From positions 1,240,001 through 1,304,000 of the forward strand of contig NZ_CP104263.1 in assembly GCF_025244825.1 (NCBI RefSeq): 64,000 nt of DNA, written 5' to 3'. Shown in pieces: positions 1 to 7,016 of the stretch. Both the position numbers and the translations under genes were made by a program. Every line of letters starts with the position of its first letter. The first letter of the stretch is position 1. The notes beneath the pieces are model-generated. The model did no database searches. It had not been told where the DNA came from and worked only from the letters and a program-made list of their open reading frames with translations. The stretch comes from Arthrobacter jinronghuae (lineage in GTDB: Bacteria; Actinomycetota; Actinomycetes; Actinomycetales; Micrococcaceae).

Positions 1-177
1 GCAGGCTTCGCACGGGTCCTCGTCTCGCGCCCGGTGCCGGACGTATGCGGCGTTCGTGCCGCACGGTTGGAGCGGCTTCGGCTCCCGGACCAGTTTCGGT
101 TCTTCCTGGCGGGGCTTCGGTGACTGCTGCCACGGGTCCGCGGCGCCTTTGAGCTTTCCCCGGTACTGGTAGGCCAT
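1..177 (-). CDS. Phage-type small Cys-motif protein, 3' end outside window
   Basis: This reading frame starts at ATG 177 and stays open for 59 codons to the window edge, so only its N-terminal part is visible. The start codon overlaps the TAA of the preceding gene (TAATG), as in the rest of this operon. The visible protein is basic and proline-rich, then shows CGTNAAYVRH, followed about 15 residues later by a CEAC pair of cysteines. A Cys-Gly-Thr...Tyr-x-Arg-His followed by Cys-x-x-Cys is a recurrent layout in small actinophage proteins that often continue into a helix-turn-helix. That family link is from memory and its function is not established. The low complexity of the first 35 residues gives little more to go on. 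Confidence 0.65.
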   Translation of the reverse strand, partial: MAYQYRGKLKGAADPWQQSPKPRQEEPKLVREPKPLQPCGTNAAYVRHRARDEDPCEAC

Positions 178-314
178 TAGTCACTGCACCCCTGGCACTC
201 CCCGGTGACCGTGAGGATGTGGCCGCAGCTGGTGCAGGCGTTGGCCGCCGCCGGGCGTTCCCGCTTCGGCGGCATGACGACGGGCGGGCGAAGGGCGATG
301 GTGGGAACAGACAT
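177..314 (-). CDS. 45-aa zinc-ribbon-like phage protein
   Basis: A 45-residue protein starts at ATG 314, preceded by a good ribosome binding site (AGGAGAT at about 326-320) that selects this start over longer in-frame extensions. The C-terminal half reads CTSCGHILTVTGECQGC, two Cys-x-x-Cys knuckles typical of a minimal zinc ribbon. The N-terminal half is basic and proline-rich. Its stop codon overlaps the start of the next leftward gene. Function is unknown. Tiny zinc-ribbon proteins are common in phage early operons, where they may bind nucleic acid or partner proteins. Confidence 0.7.
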   Translation of the reverse strand: MSVPTIALRPPVVMPPKRERPAAANACTSCGHILTVTGECQGCSD

Positions 315-387
315 GAATATCTCCTGGTAGGTGTGATGGTGCCGCCCGTCGCGAGGGACGGGCGGCACGCTAAAGGTGGGTGGCGGG

Positions 388-864
388 CTAGAAGACCGGG
401 TCCTCACTGGTGGAGGGGGAGCCCCAGCCGCCGGCGTCGGCGGAACCCCAGCTGTCCGGACTGGGCTGCGACTGGCCGTACCCGCCGCCCGTGGCTTGGT
501 GCGGACTGTTCCCCTGGTGCCAGGTGAGGTCCTTGCCGATGCTGATGACACGCAGCTGGTCGGCGGATCGTTTGTTGCCGTCACGGTCCTCCCATGTCCG
601 GGTTTCCAGCTCGCCGTAGACGACAACGGAGTCTCCCTTGCGGAGGACTTCGACCACGTTGTCTGCGAGGGTCTGCTTCCCGGCGTTCCATGCGCCGCAG
701 TCCCAGAACTTGGTGGGTTTCTTCTCCCACTCGTTCGTCTGCTTGTTGAACTTCCGGGCGTTCACGGCGACGCCGAACTCCGCGACCGCCGAGTTGCCCA
801 GGAACTTCAGGTCCGGATCTTTGGTCAGTCGACCGATGATCGTTACGTAGGTCTCGCCGCTCAT
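388..864 (-). CDS. ssb: Single-stranded DNA-binding protein (SSB)
   Basis: A 158-aa SSB. The N-terminal ~110 residues form a typical OB-fold: the opening MSGETYVTIIGRLTKDPD is followed by the conserved FGVAVN, W-x-C and VVVYGELETRTWEDRDG segments. The rest is a Gly/Ser/Gln-rich linker ending in EDPVF, an acidic tail with a terminal Phe like the SSB interaction tip. Its ATG (864) overlaps the recT TGA (ATGA), so the two are translationally coupled. In this operon it protects and presents ssDNA for RecT-mediated annealing. The host will have its own copy elsewhere, and the phage context suggests this is an element-borne paralogue. Confidence 0.93.
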   Translation of the reverse strand: MSGETYVTIIGRLTKDPDLKFLGNSAVAEFGVAVNARKFNKQTNEWEKKPTKFWDCGAWNAGKQTLADNVVEVLRKGDSVVVYGELETRTWEDRDGNKRSADQLRVISIGKDLTWHQGNSPHQATGGGYGQSQPSPDSWGSADAGGWGSPSTSEDPVF

Positions 865-1844
865 TCCTGGCCTGCTTCCGATTCGAGGGATCCGAGGATC
901 TCATTGGTGAGGTCGCGTGCCTCGGTGACGGTGAGCTCCTTGGACGCGGTGATTTCGCGGCCTGCCCAGCTGCTGACGAGCAGCATCATCGCGTCCTTGG
1001 TGGTGTGCCCGGCCTTCTTGAGGGCTTCACCGAGCGCTTTCTGCTGGGCCATGCTGCAGCCCGGTTCCTGCAGCTGTTCGGCCGCCTCGGGCAGCGGCTC
1101 GACCTCGACCGGCTCCGCGGTCGGTTCGGGTTCGGCCTCGTCCCGCGGGGCTTCATGCACGACGTCGGGAACCGCCGGCACCGGAGCCTGCTGGCGCCGG
1201 ACCGTCCGCTTGGCTGCTGACGCCGGGGCAGGAGCAGGCTGGGACGGGTTCTCCCCGAGGTCTTCAAGCTCGACGTCTTCCACCGAGTAGGCGGCGACAC
1301 CGGTCAGCACGTCAGGGGCGATGGTGCGGCACGCTTCAGCCTGAGCCTTTGCCGTCAGCATGGCGATGGGGTCGGAGGCGTACTTCTTATTGCTGAGGTA
1401 GCCGGCCTGCCGGGCCCGGTCGATCGACCAGGTGAACTCCTGCCACTCGGACTGCCCCTTCCGGCGCCCCATGATCGTGACAGCTTCCGGGGTAGCTGCT
1501 GTGCGGCGGACGTCGTGCCCGGCCGACAGCACAAGGGCCACCATCGTCCGGGCATACATAGCCGGTCGGCCCTGCACCACGAAGATGTTCGACAGTGCGT
1601 TCATCGGGTCAAGCCCAAGGGACTTTCCGGCCAGGATCGCCGCGGCCGCCGCCTCCGGCTTGCCCCGGAATGAGGCCGGCACGAACTCCGTCCCGCACAG
1701 AGCGGTTCCGAGACGGTGCGCGGCTTCCAGCTCCTGCGCCCATTCGAGCAGGGACACGGTGGTCGCGGTCAGGTTCAGCGCTGGGGCGCCGGCGGCCGGG
1801 ACGGAGAGGCTGCCAGCCTGGGGGAGGGTTGCTACTTCGGTCAT
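861..1844 (-). CDS. recT: RecT-family ssDNA annealing recombinase
   Basis: A 327-aa protein with the RecT-family core in about residues 35-200. Recognisable segments are the AAAAILAGKSLGLDPMNAL and IFVVQGRPAMYARTM region, the W-Q-E-F-T-W strand and the SNKKYASDPIAMLTAKAQAEACR helix. The C-terminal third is a Pro/Glu-rich linker plus a small helical domain. RecT promotes annealing and strand exchange of ssDNA in phage recombination. The adjacent genes supply the usual partners: a PD-(D/E)XK exonuclease upstream (4-bp overlap) and SSB downstream (4-bp overlap). The initiator ATG lies within the end of the exonuclease gene, indicating tight coupling. Confidence 0.92.
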   Translation of the reverse strand: MTEVATLPQAGSLSVPAAGAPALNLTATTVSLLEWAQELEAAHRLGTALCGTEFVPASFRGKPEAAAAAILAGKSLGLDPMNALSNIFVVQGRPAMYARTMVALVLSAGHDVRRTAATPEAVTIMGRRKGQSEWQEFTWSIDRARQAGYLSNKKYASDPIAMLTAKAQAEACRTIAPDVLTGVAAYSVEDVELEDLGENPSQPAPAPASAAKRTVRRQQAPVPAVPDVVHEAPRDEAEPEPTAEPVEVEPLPEAAEQLQEPGCSMAQQKALGEALKKAGHTTKDAMMLLVSSWAGREITASKELTVTEARDLTNEILGSLESEAGQE

Positions 1845-2713
1845 GCTGCTGCGCTCATTTCTGTATTGACGGTCAGCGGTTCGCCGATGATGGCGTCCCG
1901 CTCCTTGGTGGTCTTGTGCGTGAAGGCCGCGGCGAGGAACAGCGCGTAGTGGCGGTCGATGGCAGCCCGGTCAGGGGCCAGCGCATAGAGCTTCGTCCCG
2001 TCCTCCCGGACGTGTGCCACATAGGTTGCGTGAACCTCGGGCATGGGCTGCTCGTACCCGTCCGCGTCGATAAAGAACTCGGCCTTGGAATAGGCGCCGG
2101 TCTGCAGTGCGGTCTCCCCGTAGACGCCCTTCGACGTCTTGAGGTCGATCTGCACGAGCTTCCCGCCAGCCAGGAGAGGTGAGGTGCAGAGGAGGTCGAA
2201 CGTGCCCGCCCACCAGTCCTTCCGGTTCCCGCAAGGTCGTTCCATCAGCACGGGAGTGATCTGGAAGTCATCCAGGAACTGGACGTAGCCTTCGACAAAG
2301 CCCAGCAGTTCCTCGGGGACGTCCGGCGCTTCCCCGGTGCGGTGCAGTTCTTCGGCCAAAGCGTGAACAGCCGTGCCGCGCACCCCTGCTTCGTCGCGGG
2401 CCTTCGCCGGCAGCTCCTTGAGCTCCCGCACGGCGGCGTCCGGATCCCCGGCCAGCAGGGTGTCCAGCTGCTCACGGTTCTCCGGGTTAGCAACCCACTC
2501 GGCGACAACCTTCGGAGCCCAGCGGACAAGTGCCGGCTTCGGCACCCCGCCGTTGAGGAGGGTAGTCACACCGGTGACAGGAGCGAACTTATTGTCCGCG
2601 CCAATGGGGCCGGGCTTCTGAGACATCTTGTACCGGTGGCCGTTGTGCGTGAAGACCAGGCCAGCAGGGACGGGAGCGGGCCGCGGTTTCGGGCCGGGGA
2701 GTTCGGTGCTCAT
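1841..2713 (-). CDS. PD-(D/E)XK exonuclease, RecT partner
   Basis: The start is taken at ATG 2713, with GGTGGA seven bases upstream, rather than the in-frame TTG at 2728, giving 290 aa. A Cas4/RecB-like nuclease core is visible. RGTAVHALAEE (about 112-122) supplies the His/Glu of the N-terminal helix, GTFD (about 170-173) the first metal-binding Asp, and QIDLKTSKG (about 188-196) the D-x-K catalytic pair. Such nucleases resect dsDNA ends to give the ssDNA tails used by RecT. The gene overlaps recT by 4 bp. Whether it digests 5'-3' is inferred from its RecT partner, not seen in the sequence. Confidence 0.85.
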   Translation of the reverse strand: MSTELPGPKPRPAPVPAGLVFTHNGHRYKMSQKPGPIGADNKFAPVTGVTTLLNGGVPKPALVRWAPKVVAEWVANPENREQLDTLLAGDPDAAVRELKELPAKARDEAGVRGTAVHALAEELHRTGEAPDVPEELLGFVEGYVQFLDDFQITPVLMERPCGNRKDWWAGTFDLLCTSPLLAGGKLVQIDLKTSKGVYGETALQTGAYSKAEFFIDADGYEQPMPEVHATYVAHVREDGTKLYALAPDRAAIDRHYALFLAAAFTHKTTKERDAIIGEPLTVNTEMSAAA

Positions 2714-2715
2714 AA

Positions 2716-2853
2716 TCAGTTCCACCAATCTGTCTTGGGTTCCGGCGTGTAGAAGAACCCACCGGTGTTGTTGTGTACGCCGCAGAACGCGCCGTCTTTC
2801 TCTGCCTGCTCGGTGATGACCTTGCAGTCACACCGGTACGGGTCCGGGCTCAT
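2716..2853 (-). CDS. 45-aa Cys-containing phage protein
   Basis: A 45-residue protein beginning MSPDPYRCDCKVITEQ, starting at ATG 2853 inside the stop of the ATPase gene (ATGA overlap) and ending two bases before the exonuclease start. It has three cysteines (C-x-C near the N terminus, plus one in AFCGVHN) and a His, which could bind a metal, and a Trp-Trp-Asn C terminus. No family is recognised. The coupling at both ends and sense-strand coding bias argue that it is real. Confidence 0.65.
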   Translation of the reverse strand: MSPDPYRCDCKVITEQAEKDGAFCGVHNNTGGFFYTPEPKTDWWN

Positions 2854-4103
2854 GCCGCTACCTCGCCGTCTTCGATGACGATTCCGAAGTCGCCGGACTC
2901 GTTCACCATTTCGATCCACACCTGGTAGTCGTGGGCGACGGCCATGTCTTCGATGAGCTGCAGGTTGGTTGAGTCGAGCAAGGATCCGTCAGCGATGCGG
3001 ATGACGCGCAGGCCGGGGTTGAGTGCGATAGCCATTGCGAGTGAGACGCGCAGCTGCTCGGCACCGGATGCCTGCTTGAACGGGATGCCCTGGTAGGTCA
3101 CGCCGTCGGCGTCGAAGCCGAGGCCGTCCACAGGGAAGGTGGCGGCGGCGAGGCCGTCAGCCTTCCGCTTGTCGATAGCTTCGAGCTGTTCGGTGAGTTC
3201 CTTGGCGTCGGACTGCAGCGCGGTGAGGCGGGCCGCCACCTGCCCGGCCTGCTTCTTCTCGCGCACCGCGGCGTTCACCTGCTCCGCCGTGTCGATCTGC
3301 GACTGGATTGCCTCGAGGTCGGGAGCCGAAGTCAGCCGCACCTGCTCGATGGCTTCTTGGATCTGAAGGTGCTCCTGCTGAGCGTCATCCTGCTCGGCGT
3401 CCACACGGCGCAGCTCCGCGAGCAATTCCTCCTTACGGTCCTGCAGCCGGTGGACCTTCTCCGCTACTGCGTCGCGCTCCTGTTCCATCCGCGCACGGCG
3501 GGCGTGCTCCTGCTGAGCCTCCCGGTATTCGCTTAGCAGTGCGGAGACGCTGACTTCCTCGTCGGGTGTACTGGCGGGGATGCTGTAGCCGGCGGCCTGC
3601 CCCTGCAGTTCCTTGACCCAGCGGTTCACGTCGGTGCGCTCGGCGAAGACCTTGGCTCGCTCAGCTTCGATGTCGGCAGGCTTGAACGGCAGGTCAACGA
3701 GGTCGAGCAGCGTCTTCAACTGGTCCTTCTCCGACAGCTGCGTGAACGCCAGCGGGTCCAGCGACAGGCGGCCGAGCAGCTGGTCCAGCTTGGCTTGGCC
3801 CTTGGAGAAGGTTGCGCCGTCCTTGCTCTTGACCGTGAGCTTGCTCGTGCCGCCGGAGAACGTGCGGGTCACGATCAGTTCTTCCGTCTCCAGCACGATG
3901 GACGCCTTATCCTCGCCGTCGCGAATGGGGCGGGGGAGTGCCTTGGAACTGTTGCCGCCGAGCGCCGCGGTAATGGCATCCAGGACGGAAGTCTTGCCCT
4001 GCCCGTTGCGGCCGGCGATGACGACGAGGTTGCCGTCCGGGCTTATTTCCACGGCGCGCAGACGCTTGAAGTTGTTGGCCTCAAGCTTGATGATCTTGCT
4101 CAT
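2850..4103 (-). CDS. SMC/RecF-like AAA ATPase
   Basis: A 417-aa ATPase with an ABC/SMC head split by a coiled coil. Walker A is GRNGQGKTS at residues 31-39. Residues ~150-300 are Glu/Arg/Gln-rich with heptad character, without a zinc-hook CxxC. The signature-like SGAEQLRVSLAMAI lies at ~346, and RVIRIADGSLLD at ~366 takes the Walker B place, with Asp but without the usual adjacent Glu. This is much shorter than Rad50 or SMC and fits the mini-SMC proteins of actinophage recombination modules. It sits next to the exonuclease, RecT and SSB genes. A role in end processing with the exonuclease is inferred, by analogy with Rad50/SbcC. Confidence 0.85.
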   Translation of the reverse strand: MSKIIKLEANNFKRLRAVEISPDGNLVVIAGRNGQGKTSVLDAITAALGGNSSKALPRPIRDGEDKASIVLETEELIVTRTFSGGTSKLTVKSKDGATFSKGQAKLDQLLGRLSLDPLAFTQLSEKDQLKTLLDLVDLPFKPADIEAERAKVFAERTDVNRWVKELQGQAAGYSIPASTPDEEVSVSALLSEYREAQQEHARRARMEQERDAVAEKVHRLQDRKEELLAELRRVDAEQDDAQQEHLQIQEAIEQVRLTSAPDLEAIQSQIDTAEQVNAAVREKKQAGQVAARLTALQSDAKELTEQLEAIDKRKADGLAAATFPVDGLGFDADGVTYQGIPFKQASGAEQLRVSLAMAIALNPGLRVIRIADGSLLDSTNLQLIEDMAVAHDYQVWIEMVNESGDFGIVIEDGEVAA

Positions 4104-4222
4104 TGCGTATCCTCTTTCGTTGCGGTTTCGGTGGGTGATGAAGTCTTGTGTTTGCCCCAGGTGAGGCAGGAGGCCATCCAGAAGCCGACGGCCAGGAGGA
4201 GGGCGATGGAGTCAGGCAGCAC
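4100..4222 (-). CDS. 40-aa single-pass membrane mini-protein
   Basis: This GTG-initiated frame (4222) codes for about 40 residues beginning MLPDSIALLLAVGF. A ~19-residue hydrophobic segment is followed by a charged Lys/Glu/Thr tail, giving a single transmembrane protein. The start overlaps the end of the preceding 67-aa gene by 11 bp, and its stop overlaps the ATPase start codon as ATGA. This chain of overlaps suggests translational coupling and is the main evidence that it is a gene. Function is unknown. Confidence 0.5.
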   Translation of the reverse strand: MLPDSIALLLAVGFWMASCLTWGKHKTSSPTETATKEDTQ

Positions 4223-4415
4223 GGGTGCCCCCGAACATCTGAGCGGCGAGGGCATCGAAGCGAGGCTGGTGAATAACCCCGCCGCGGCTCATCGGCACCC
4301 ATTCGGGTCCCAACTGCGCATCCCAGATCGGGTGGTGCTTCCCGGGTCGTTCCCGGCCAATGAACCGGTCGGCGAGCCTGCGGGCCGGGGTCCATCCGGC
4401 AGCATGTGCGCTCAT
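4212..4415 (-). CDS. 67-aa hypothetical phage protein
   Basis: A 67-residue basic protein starting MSAHAAGWTPARRLADRF. The ATG at 4415 overlaps the stop of the upstream 126-aa gene (ATGA). The middle reads GKHHPIWDAQLGPEWVPMSRGGV, rich in His, Trp and Pro. No recognisable domain. Reality is supported by operon position and overlapping start and stop codons. Very short phage proteins like this often sit between regulatory and recombination genes. Confidence 0.6.
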   Translation of the reverse strand: MSAHAAGWTPARRLADRFIGRERPGKHHPIWDAQLGPEWVPMSRGGVIHQPRFDALAAQMFGGTRAA

Positions 4416-4792
4416 GCCGCGACCGGCAGGGCTACGGGCAGCTGCTCACCGGAGCGGAGGATCATGCCGGCCGGGAAGCCCGCCGCGTCCAAAGCGCCAT
4501 TCACCGCGATGTTGAGGTCGGACTCGTACTGGTCCCGGAGGTCGTGCGGCTGATCGCCCCAGTAAATGTCCATGAGGCCTTCGAAGGCCCGGAGTGCGTC
4601 CACGAGGTAATCGCGGAAGCTCCGGGTGTTGTCCCCGCCGATCTGCCAGGACAGCTTCGCGGCGAAGTACTCCAGGCGGCCCGAGTTATCGACGCCGTGC
4701 CGGTTGTGGTACTCGCCGGTCAGGTGGCGGACGACAATGTCCGCCTCCGTGCGGTCCAGTCGGACAAGTTCGGTATCGTTGGTGCTGGTCAT
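4412..4792 (-). CDS. 126-aa hypothetical phage protein
   Basis: Two ATGs stand in tandem (4795 and 4792). AGGAG is spaced five bases from the second, so 4792 is chosen. The 126-aa product opens MTSTNDTELVRLDRTEADI and looks like a soluble, mixed alpha-helical acidic protein, with a hydrophobic helix around VDALRAFEGLMDIYWG. No family recognised. The 70-base gap between it and the HTH gene upstream is the largest in this operon, so translation is initiated independently here. Confidence 0.65.
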   Translation of the reverse strand: MTSTNDTELVRLDRTEADIVVRHLTGEYHNRHGVDNSGRLEYFAAKLSWQIGGDNTRSFRDYLVDALRAFEGLMDIYWGDQPHDLRDQYESDLNIAVNGALDAAGFPAGMILRSGEQLPVALPVAA

Positions 4793-4863
4793 CATTACTC
4801 CTAGGTGTGTGATGGCTGCGAAGTCCTCGGGGTGCCACCCGGGGGCTTCCTTTTGTTTGGGGG

Positions 4864-5052
4864 TTATGCGGCGGTGGGCAGGGAATCCAGGTAGGCCACG
4901 ACTGCGGACTCGCGGTAACGGACCGGGCTGGATCGTTTCGTGCCGAGCTTCACGTACTCCGGGCCCTCCTGCTTGTACCGCCAGTTCTCGACGGTCCCGG
5001 GTGCGACGCCCAGTGTTTCTGCGACGCCTTCCGTGGTCAGGAACTTCTCCAT
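4864..5052 (-). CDS. Excisionase-like HTH_17 (MerR-type) protein
   Basis: A 62-aa protein with a winged HTH of the excisionase/AlpA type: FLTTEGVAETLGVAPGTVENWR is the helix-turn-helix (residues ~4-25), followed by a wing (GPEYVKLGTKRSSPVRYRES) and a final helix. Proteins of this size either bend DNA as recombination directionality factors or act as regulators. Given the tyrosine integrase about 2 kb away in the same element, an Xis role is a reasonable inference. The ATG overlaps the upstream stop as TGATG. Confidence 0.8.
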   Translation of the reverse strand: MEKFLTTEGVAETLGVAPGTVENWRYKQEGPEYVKLGTKRSSPVRYRESAVVAYLDSLPTAA

Positions 5053-5342
5053 CAAGCAGCCGCCATCCGGTAGGTGCCATTGGGGAGGCCCCGCCATATC
5101 CGGCAGACTCCGCCAGCACGGCCCGGCCGCTGTGACTGGTGGAAGCCAATCGGTGTGATGATCTGTGCGGAGTAAGCGGATCGGAACAGCGCGCCCCACA
5201 TGTTCGGGTGAGGCGGCTGCCGGAGTCCGTGTTCCTCCTGCAGGGTGTAGGCGTCGAAGTCCTGTCCGGACTCGGCAACCTTGGCGATGAGGTCCAGTGC
5301 GTCCGACTTCCAGGACGTGTCCTCCAGAACGGCGGCGGTCAT
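5052..5342 (-). CDS. 96-aa winged-helix-like phage protein
   Basis: Start at ATG 5342, two bases after the stop of the 51-aa gene. The protein opens MTAAVLEDTSWKSDALDLIA and contains HPNMWGALFRSAYSAQIITP followed by a basic segment (QSQRPGRAGGVCRIWRG). This pattern recurs in small proteins near repressors in actinobacterial phages and resembles a truncated winged helix, with a recognition helix around WGALFRSA. Function unknown; DNA binding is plausible. Position between a regulator and an excisionase-like gene fits an early regulatory role. Confidence 0.7.
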   Translation of the reverse strand: MTAAVLEDTSWKSDALDLIAKVAESGQDFDAYTLQEEHGLRQPPHPNMWGALFRSAYSAQIITPIGFHQSQRPGRAGGVCRIWRGLPNGTYRMAAA

Positions 5343-5343
5343 A

Positions 5344-5499
5344 TCAGTCTTCTTCCGGTTCGGTGAGCGGAAGCTTCTGCTCCCGTTCGAGTTCGAGTAG
5401 TTCGTTGTGCAGGTCGTCGGCGTCGACCAAGCCGAAGCGGACACCTTCGATCAGGTTCCGGAGCTTCTGCGTGGGAGACGCCTTTGTCTTCGTCGGCAT
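5344..5499 (-). CDS. 51-aa coiled-coil mini-protein
   Basis: ATG 5499 directly follows the TAG of the repressor gene. The 51 residues (starting MPTKTKASPTQKLRNLIEGV) form a basic N terminus and a long amphipathic helix rich in Leu/Glu (VDADDLHNELLELEREQ), ending in an acidic tail. It has no recognised family. Exact abutment with its neighbours and good codon structure support it as a gene. A helix this size could be a small antirepressor or a dimerisation partner, but nothing in the sequence decides this. Confidence 0.6.
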   Translation of the reverse strand: MPTKTKASPTQKLRNLIEGVRFGLVDADDLHNELLELEREQKLPLTEPEED

Positions 5500-5814
5500 C
5501 TACGCCGCTATCGGCTGCTGTGTATTGCGCTGCTGGGTAGAAACTCCACTGACAGTTGAGATTTCGGGGTCAAAAAGGGCACGCACCGGGATTTCAAGAG
5601 CCTCCGCGATGCGTTCCGCCACCTCGGGTGTGCAGCTCTTGCGCCGCCCGCTCGTCAGGTGGTTGATGAAGCCGGAGGTGACGCCGGCCTTCTCGGCCAG
5701 GAGTCGCTGGCTGATCTTCCGCCCGTCGACCCTGTCGGCCCGGCCTGAGTTGATCAGATCCATGTCGTCCTTCGTCAGTACGTAGGCCCGCAGCCTGTCC
5801 TGGCTAACTCGCAT
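5500..5814 (-). CDS. XRE-family HTH regulator (Cro/CI-like)
   Basis: The start at ATG 5814 is chosen because AAGGGG lies seven bases upstream; longer in-frame starts (to 5901) run into the promoter. The 104-aa protein has an XRE helix-turn-helix: ISQRLLAEKAGVTSGFINHLTSGRRK, then TPEVAERIAEALEIPVRALF. The N-terminal ~35 residues precede the HTH. It is the first gene of the leftward early operon and lies downstream of two predicted promoters that each carry a GGTAGGC motif. It could be a Cro-type repressor that silences its own operon and the opposing repressor gene. Confidence 0.85.
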   Translation of the reverse strand: MRVSQDRLRAYVLTKDDMDLINSGRADRVDGRKISQRLLAEKAGVTSGFINHLTSGRRKSCTPEVAERIAEALEIPVRALFDPEISTVSGVSTQQRNTQQPIAA

Positions 5815-6104
5815 GTATGTCCCCTTCGGCCATGATGGTCGGCGTTTTCGCATGATCACTTCGTGGTTCCTATTCTCTCGTGGTAGGCGACTATCTGTCA
5901 AGCAACAACGTGGTTTGAGTATGCCTACCGCTAGGCGGCTCTGTCAAGCGCTAGTTACAAAAGTCCCTAGAAACCATGCGGCTGTAGGTCAAGTGCTTGG
6001 TTCATTAGTAGGCACTAACGCTAGAATCTGAGGGAAAACGCTGGTAGGCACATTCATCAACTACCCGCTTGCCACCCCGCGCCATAACAGTGAGGCTCTA
6101 CCCC
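5815..6104. promoter_or_regulatory. Divergent phage control region with GGTAGGC operators
   Basis: No gene lies in this 290-bp stretch. Leftward promoter P1 has TTGACA at 5901-5896 and GAGAAT at 5877-5872. Leftward P2 has TTGACA at 5947-5942, an 18-bp spacer and CATACT at 5923-5918. A weaker rightward promoter has TTGGTT at 5997-6002 and TAGAAT at 6022-6027, with a 19-bp spacer. The 7-bp motif GGTAGGC (or one mismatch) occurs at 5882-5888, 5923-5929 (reverse), 6007-6013 and 6043-6049. The first three lie in or at the edge of a promoter spacer and the fourth just downstream of the rightward start. This is the expected architecture of an immunity/lysogeny switch. Confidence 0.65.
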
Positions 6105-6566
6105 ATGACAACGAAACACGTCTCCGGAGGCATCGAACGCCTCATCCTGGACCGCAAAGGAGCCCGCTCCTACGAACGCCTATCCCGTGACTGCGGGGGC
6201 GTCCCGTCTGACAAGCGGCTGCATCAAATGGTCACCCGCCCGATCAAGTCCTTCCCGGACCCGCCCACCATCCAAGGCCTCTCCCAAGGCCTCAACGTCT
6301 CCGTGATGACCGTCCTCGCCGCCCTGGCGAAGTCCCTCGGTATCAACGTGACCTCCACCGACGACCCAGACTCCCTCCTCATCGTCGGCGCCGGCCGCCT
6401 GCCCCAGTCCGCCCAGGACCTACTCCTGAGCATGGCCCGGGAAATGCTCTACCTGCAGGACGAATCCGACCACAGCACTGAGGAAACCGCCCCCGCGCAG
6501 GACGAGCTGGACCTCGCCGCATTCAAGGGCGAGCCCGGCGTTGACCCGTACCAACTACCTGAGTAG
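6105..6566 (+). CDS. Repressor-like HTH protein (putative immunity repressor)
   Basis: Start placed at ATG 6105, with GAGG about nine bases upstream; a TTG at 6069 is an alternative. The 153-aa product has an HTH-like N-terminal half (IERLILDRKGARSYERLSRD, then VPSDKRLHQMVTRPIKSFPD and PPTIQGLSQGLNVSVMTVLA). The C-terminal half is acidic and proline-containing. The layout resembles repressors of actinobacterial temperate phages with a divergent HTH and a degradable tail. It is the first gene of the rightward transcript and is followed by an ImmA-type protease, a pairing known from ICEBs1 (ImmR/ImmA). The repressor role is inferred from this context. Confidence 0.65.
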   Translation: MTTKHVSGGIERLILDRKGARSYERLSRDCGGVPSDKRLHQMVTRPIKSFPDPPTIQGLSQGLNVSVMTVLAALAKSLGINVTSTDDPDSLLIVGAGRLPQSAQDLLLSMAREMLYLQDESDHSTEETAPAQDELDLAAFKGEPGVDPYQLPE

Positions 6567-6601
6567 GAAAACTGTCAGTCTCGGCCAGTAGCGTGCACTG
6601 C

Positions 6602-7006
6602 ATGCACCTCGATCTAATCGCCGCTGACTTGGGGGTCGGCATCCGCGAAGGCATCCTGCCTGGCGGATGGTGGGGCGCATATTCGCACCAGCACCACAGC
6701 ATCACGCTCCTCCCAGGTCTGCCGCCCATCCAATACCGTTCCACGCTCGCCCACGAACTCGGACACGCCCACTACAGGCACCGGGGGAGTATCCCGAAAT
6801 ACGAGTGGCAGGCATCCGTCTGGGCCGCCCGCCAACTCATCGACCACGACCGCTTCATGGCAGCAGTACTCGAAGCGGACCGGGTCGCCGGCGTCGCCTC
6901 CATCCTGGAAGTCATGCCGACCGACGTCGACACCTACGTCCGGGCACTCTCCGGCAAGGACCGGCGCCACCTGCAGAAGCAACTGTCCATGGCGAAAGCC
7001 ATATAA
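6602..7006 (+). CDS. ImmA/IrrE-family metallopeptidase
   Basis: A small zinc protease with HELGH at residues 51-55 (STLAHELGHAHYRH) in the ImmA/IrrE fold. The start is taken at ATG 6602, since TAGCGT (6589-6594), a TANNNT -10-like element, ends seven bases before it and no Shine-Dalgarno is present. That gives 134 aa; GTG 6593 would add three residues. ImmA proteases cleave the partner repressor to release element genes, and the upstream gene encodes the likely substrate. In the IrrE branch of this family the protease senses DNA damage or other stress. It is separated from the integrase gene by only 10 bp. Confidence 0.82.
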   Translation: MHLDLIAADLGVGIREGILPGGWWGAYSHQHHSITLLPGLPPIQYRSTLAHELGHAHYRHRGSIPKYEWQASVWAARQLIDHDRFMAAVLEADRVAGVASILEVMPTDVDTYVRALSGKDRRHLQKQLSMAKAI

Positions 7007-7016
7007 AGGGGAAACG

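Noticed and set aside
376..1290. Long plus-strand frame across ssb and recT
   Set aside because: Antisense to two clear genes; caused by high GC at third positions.
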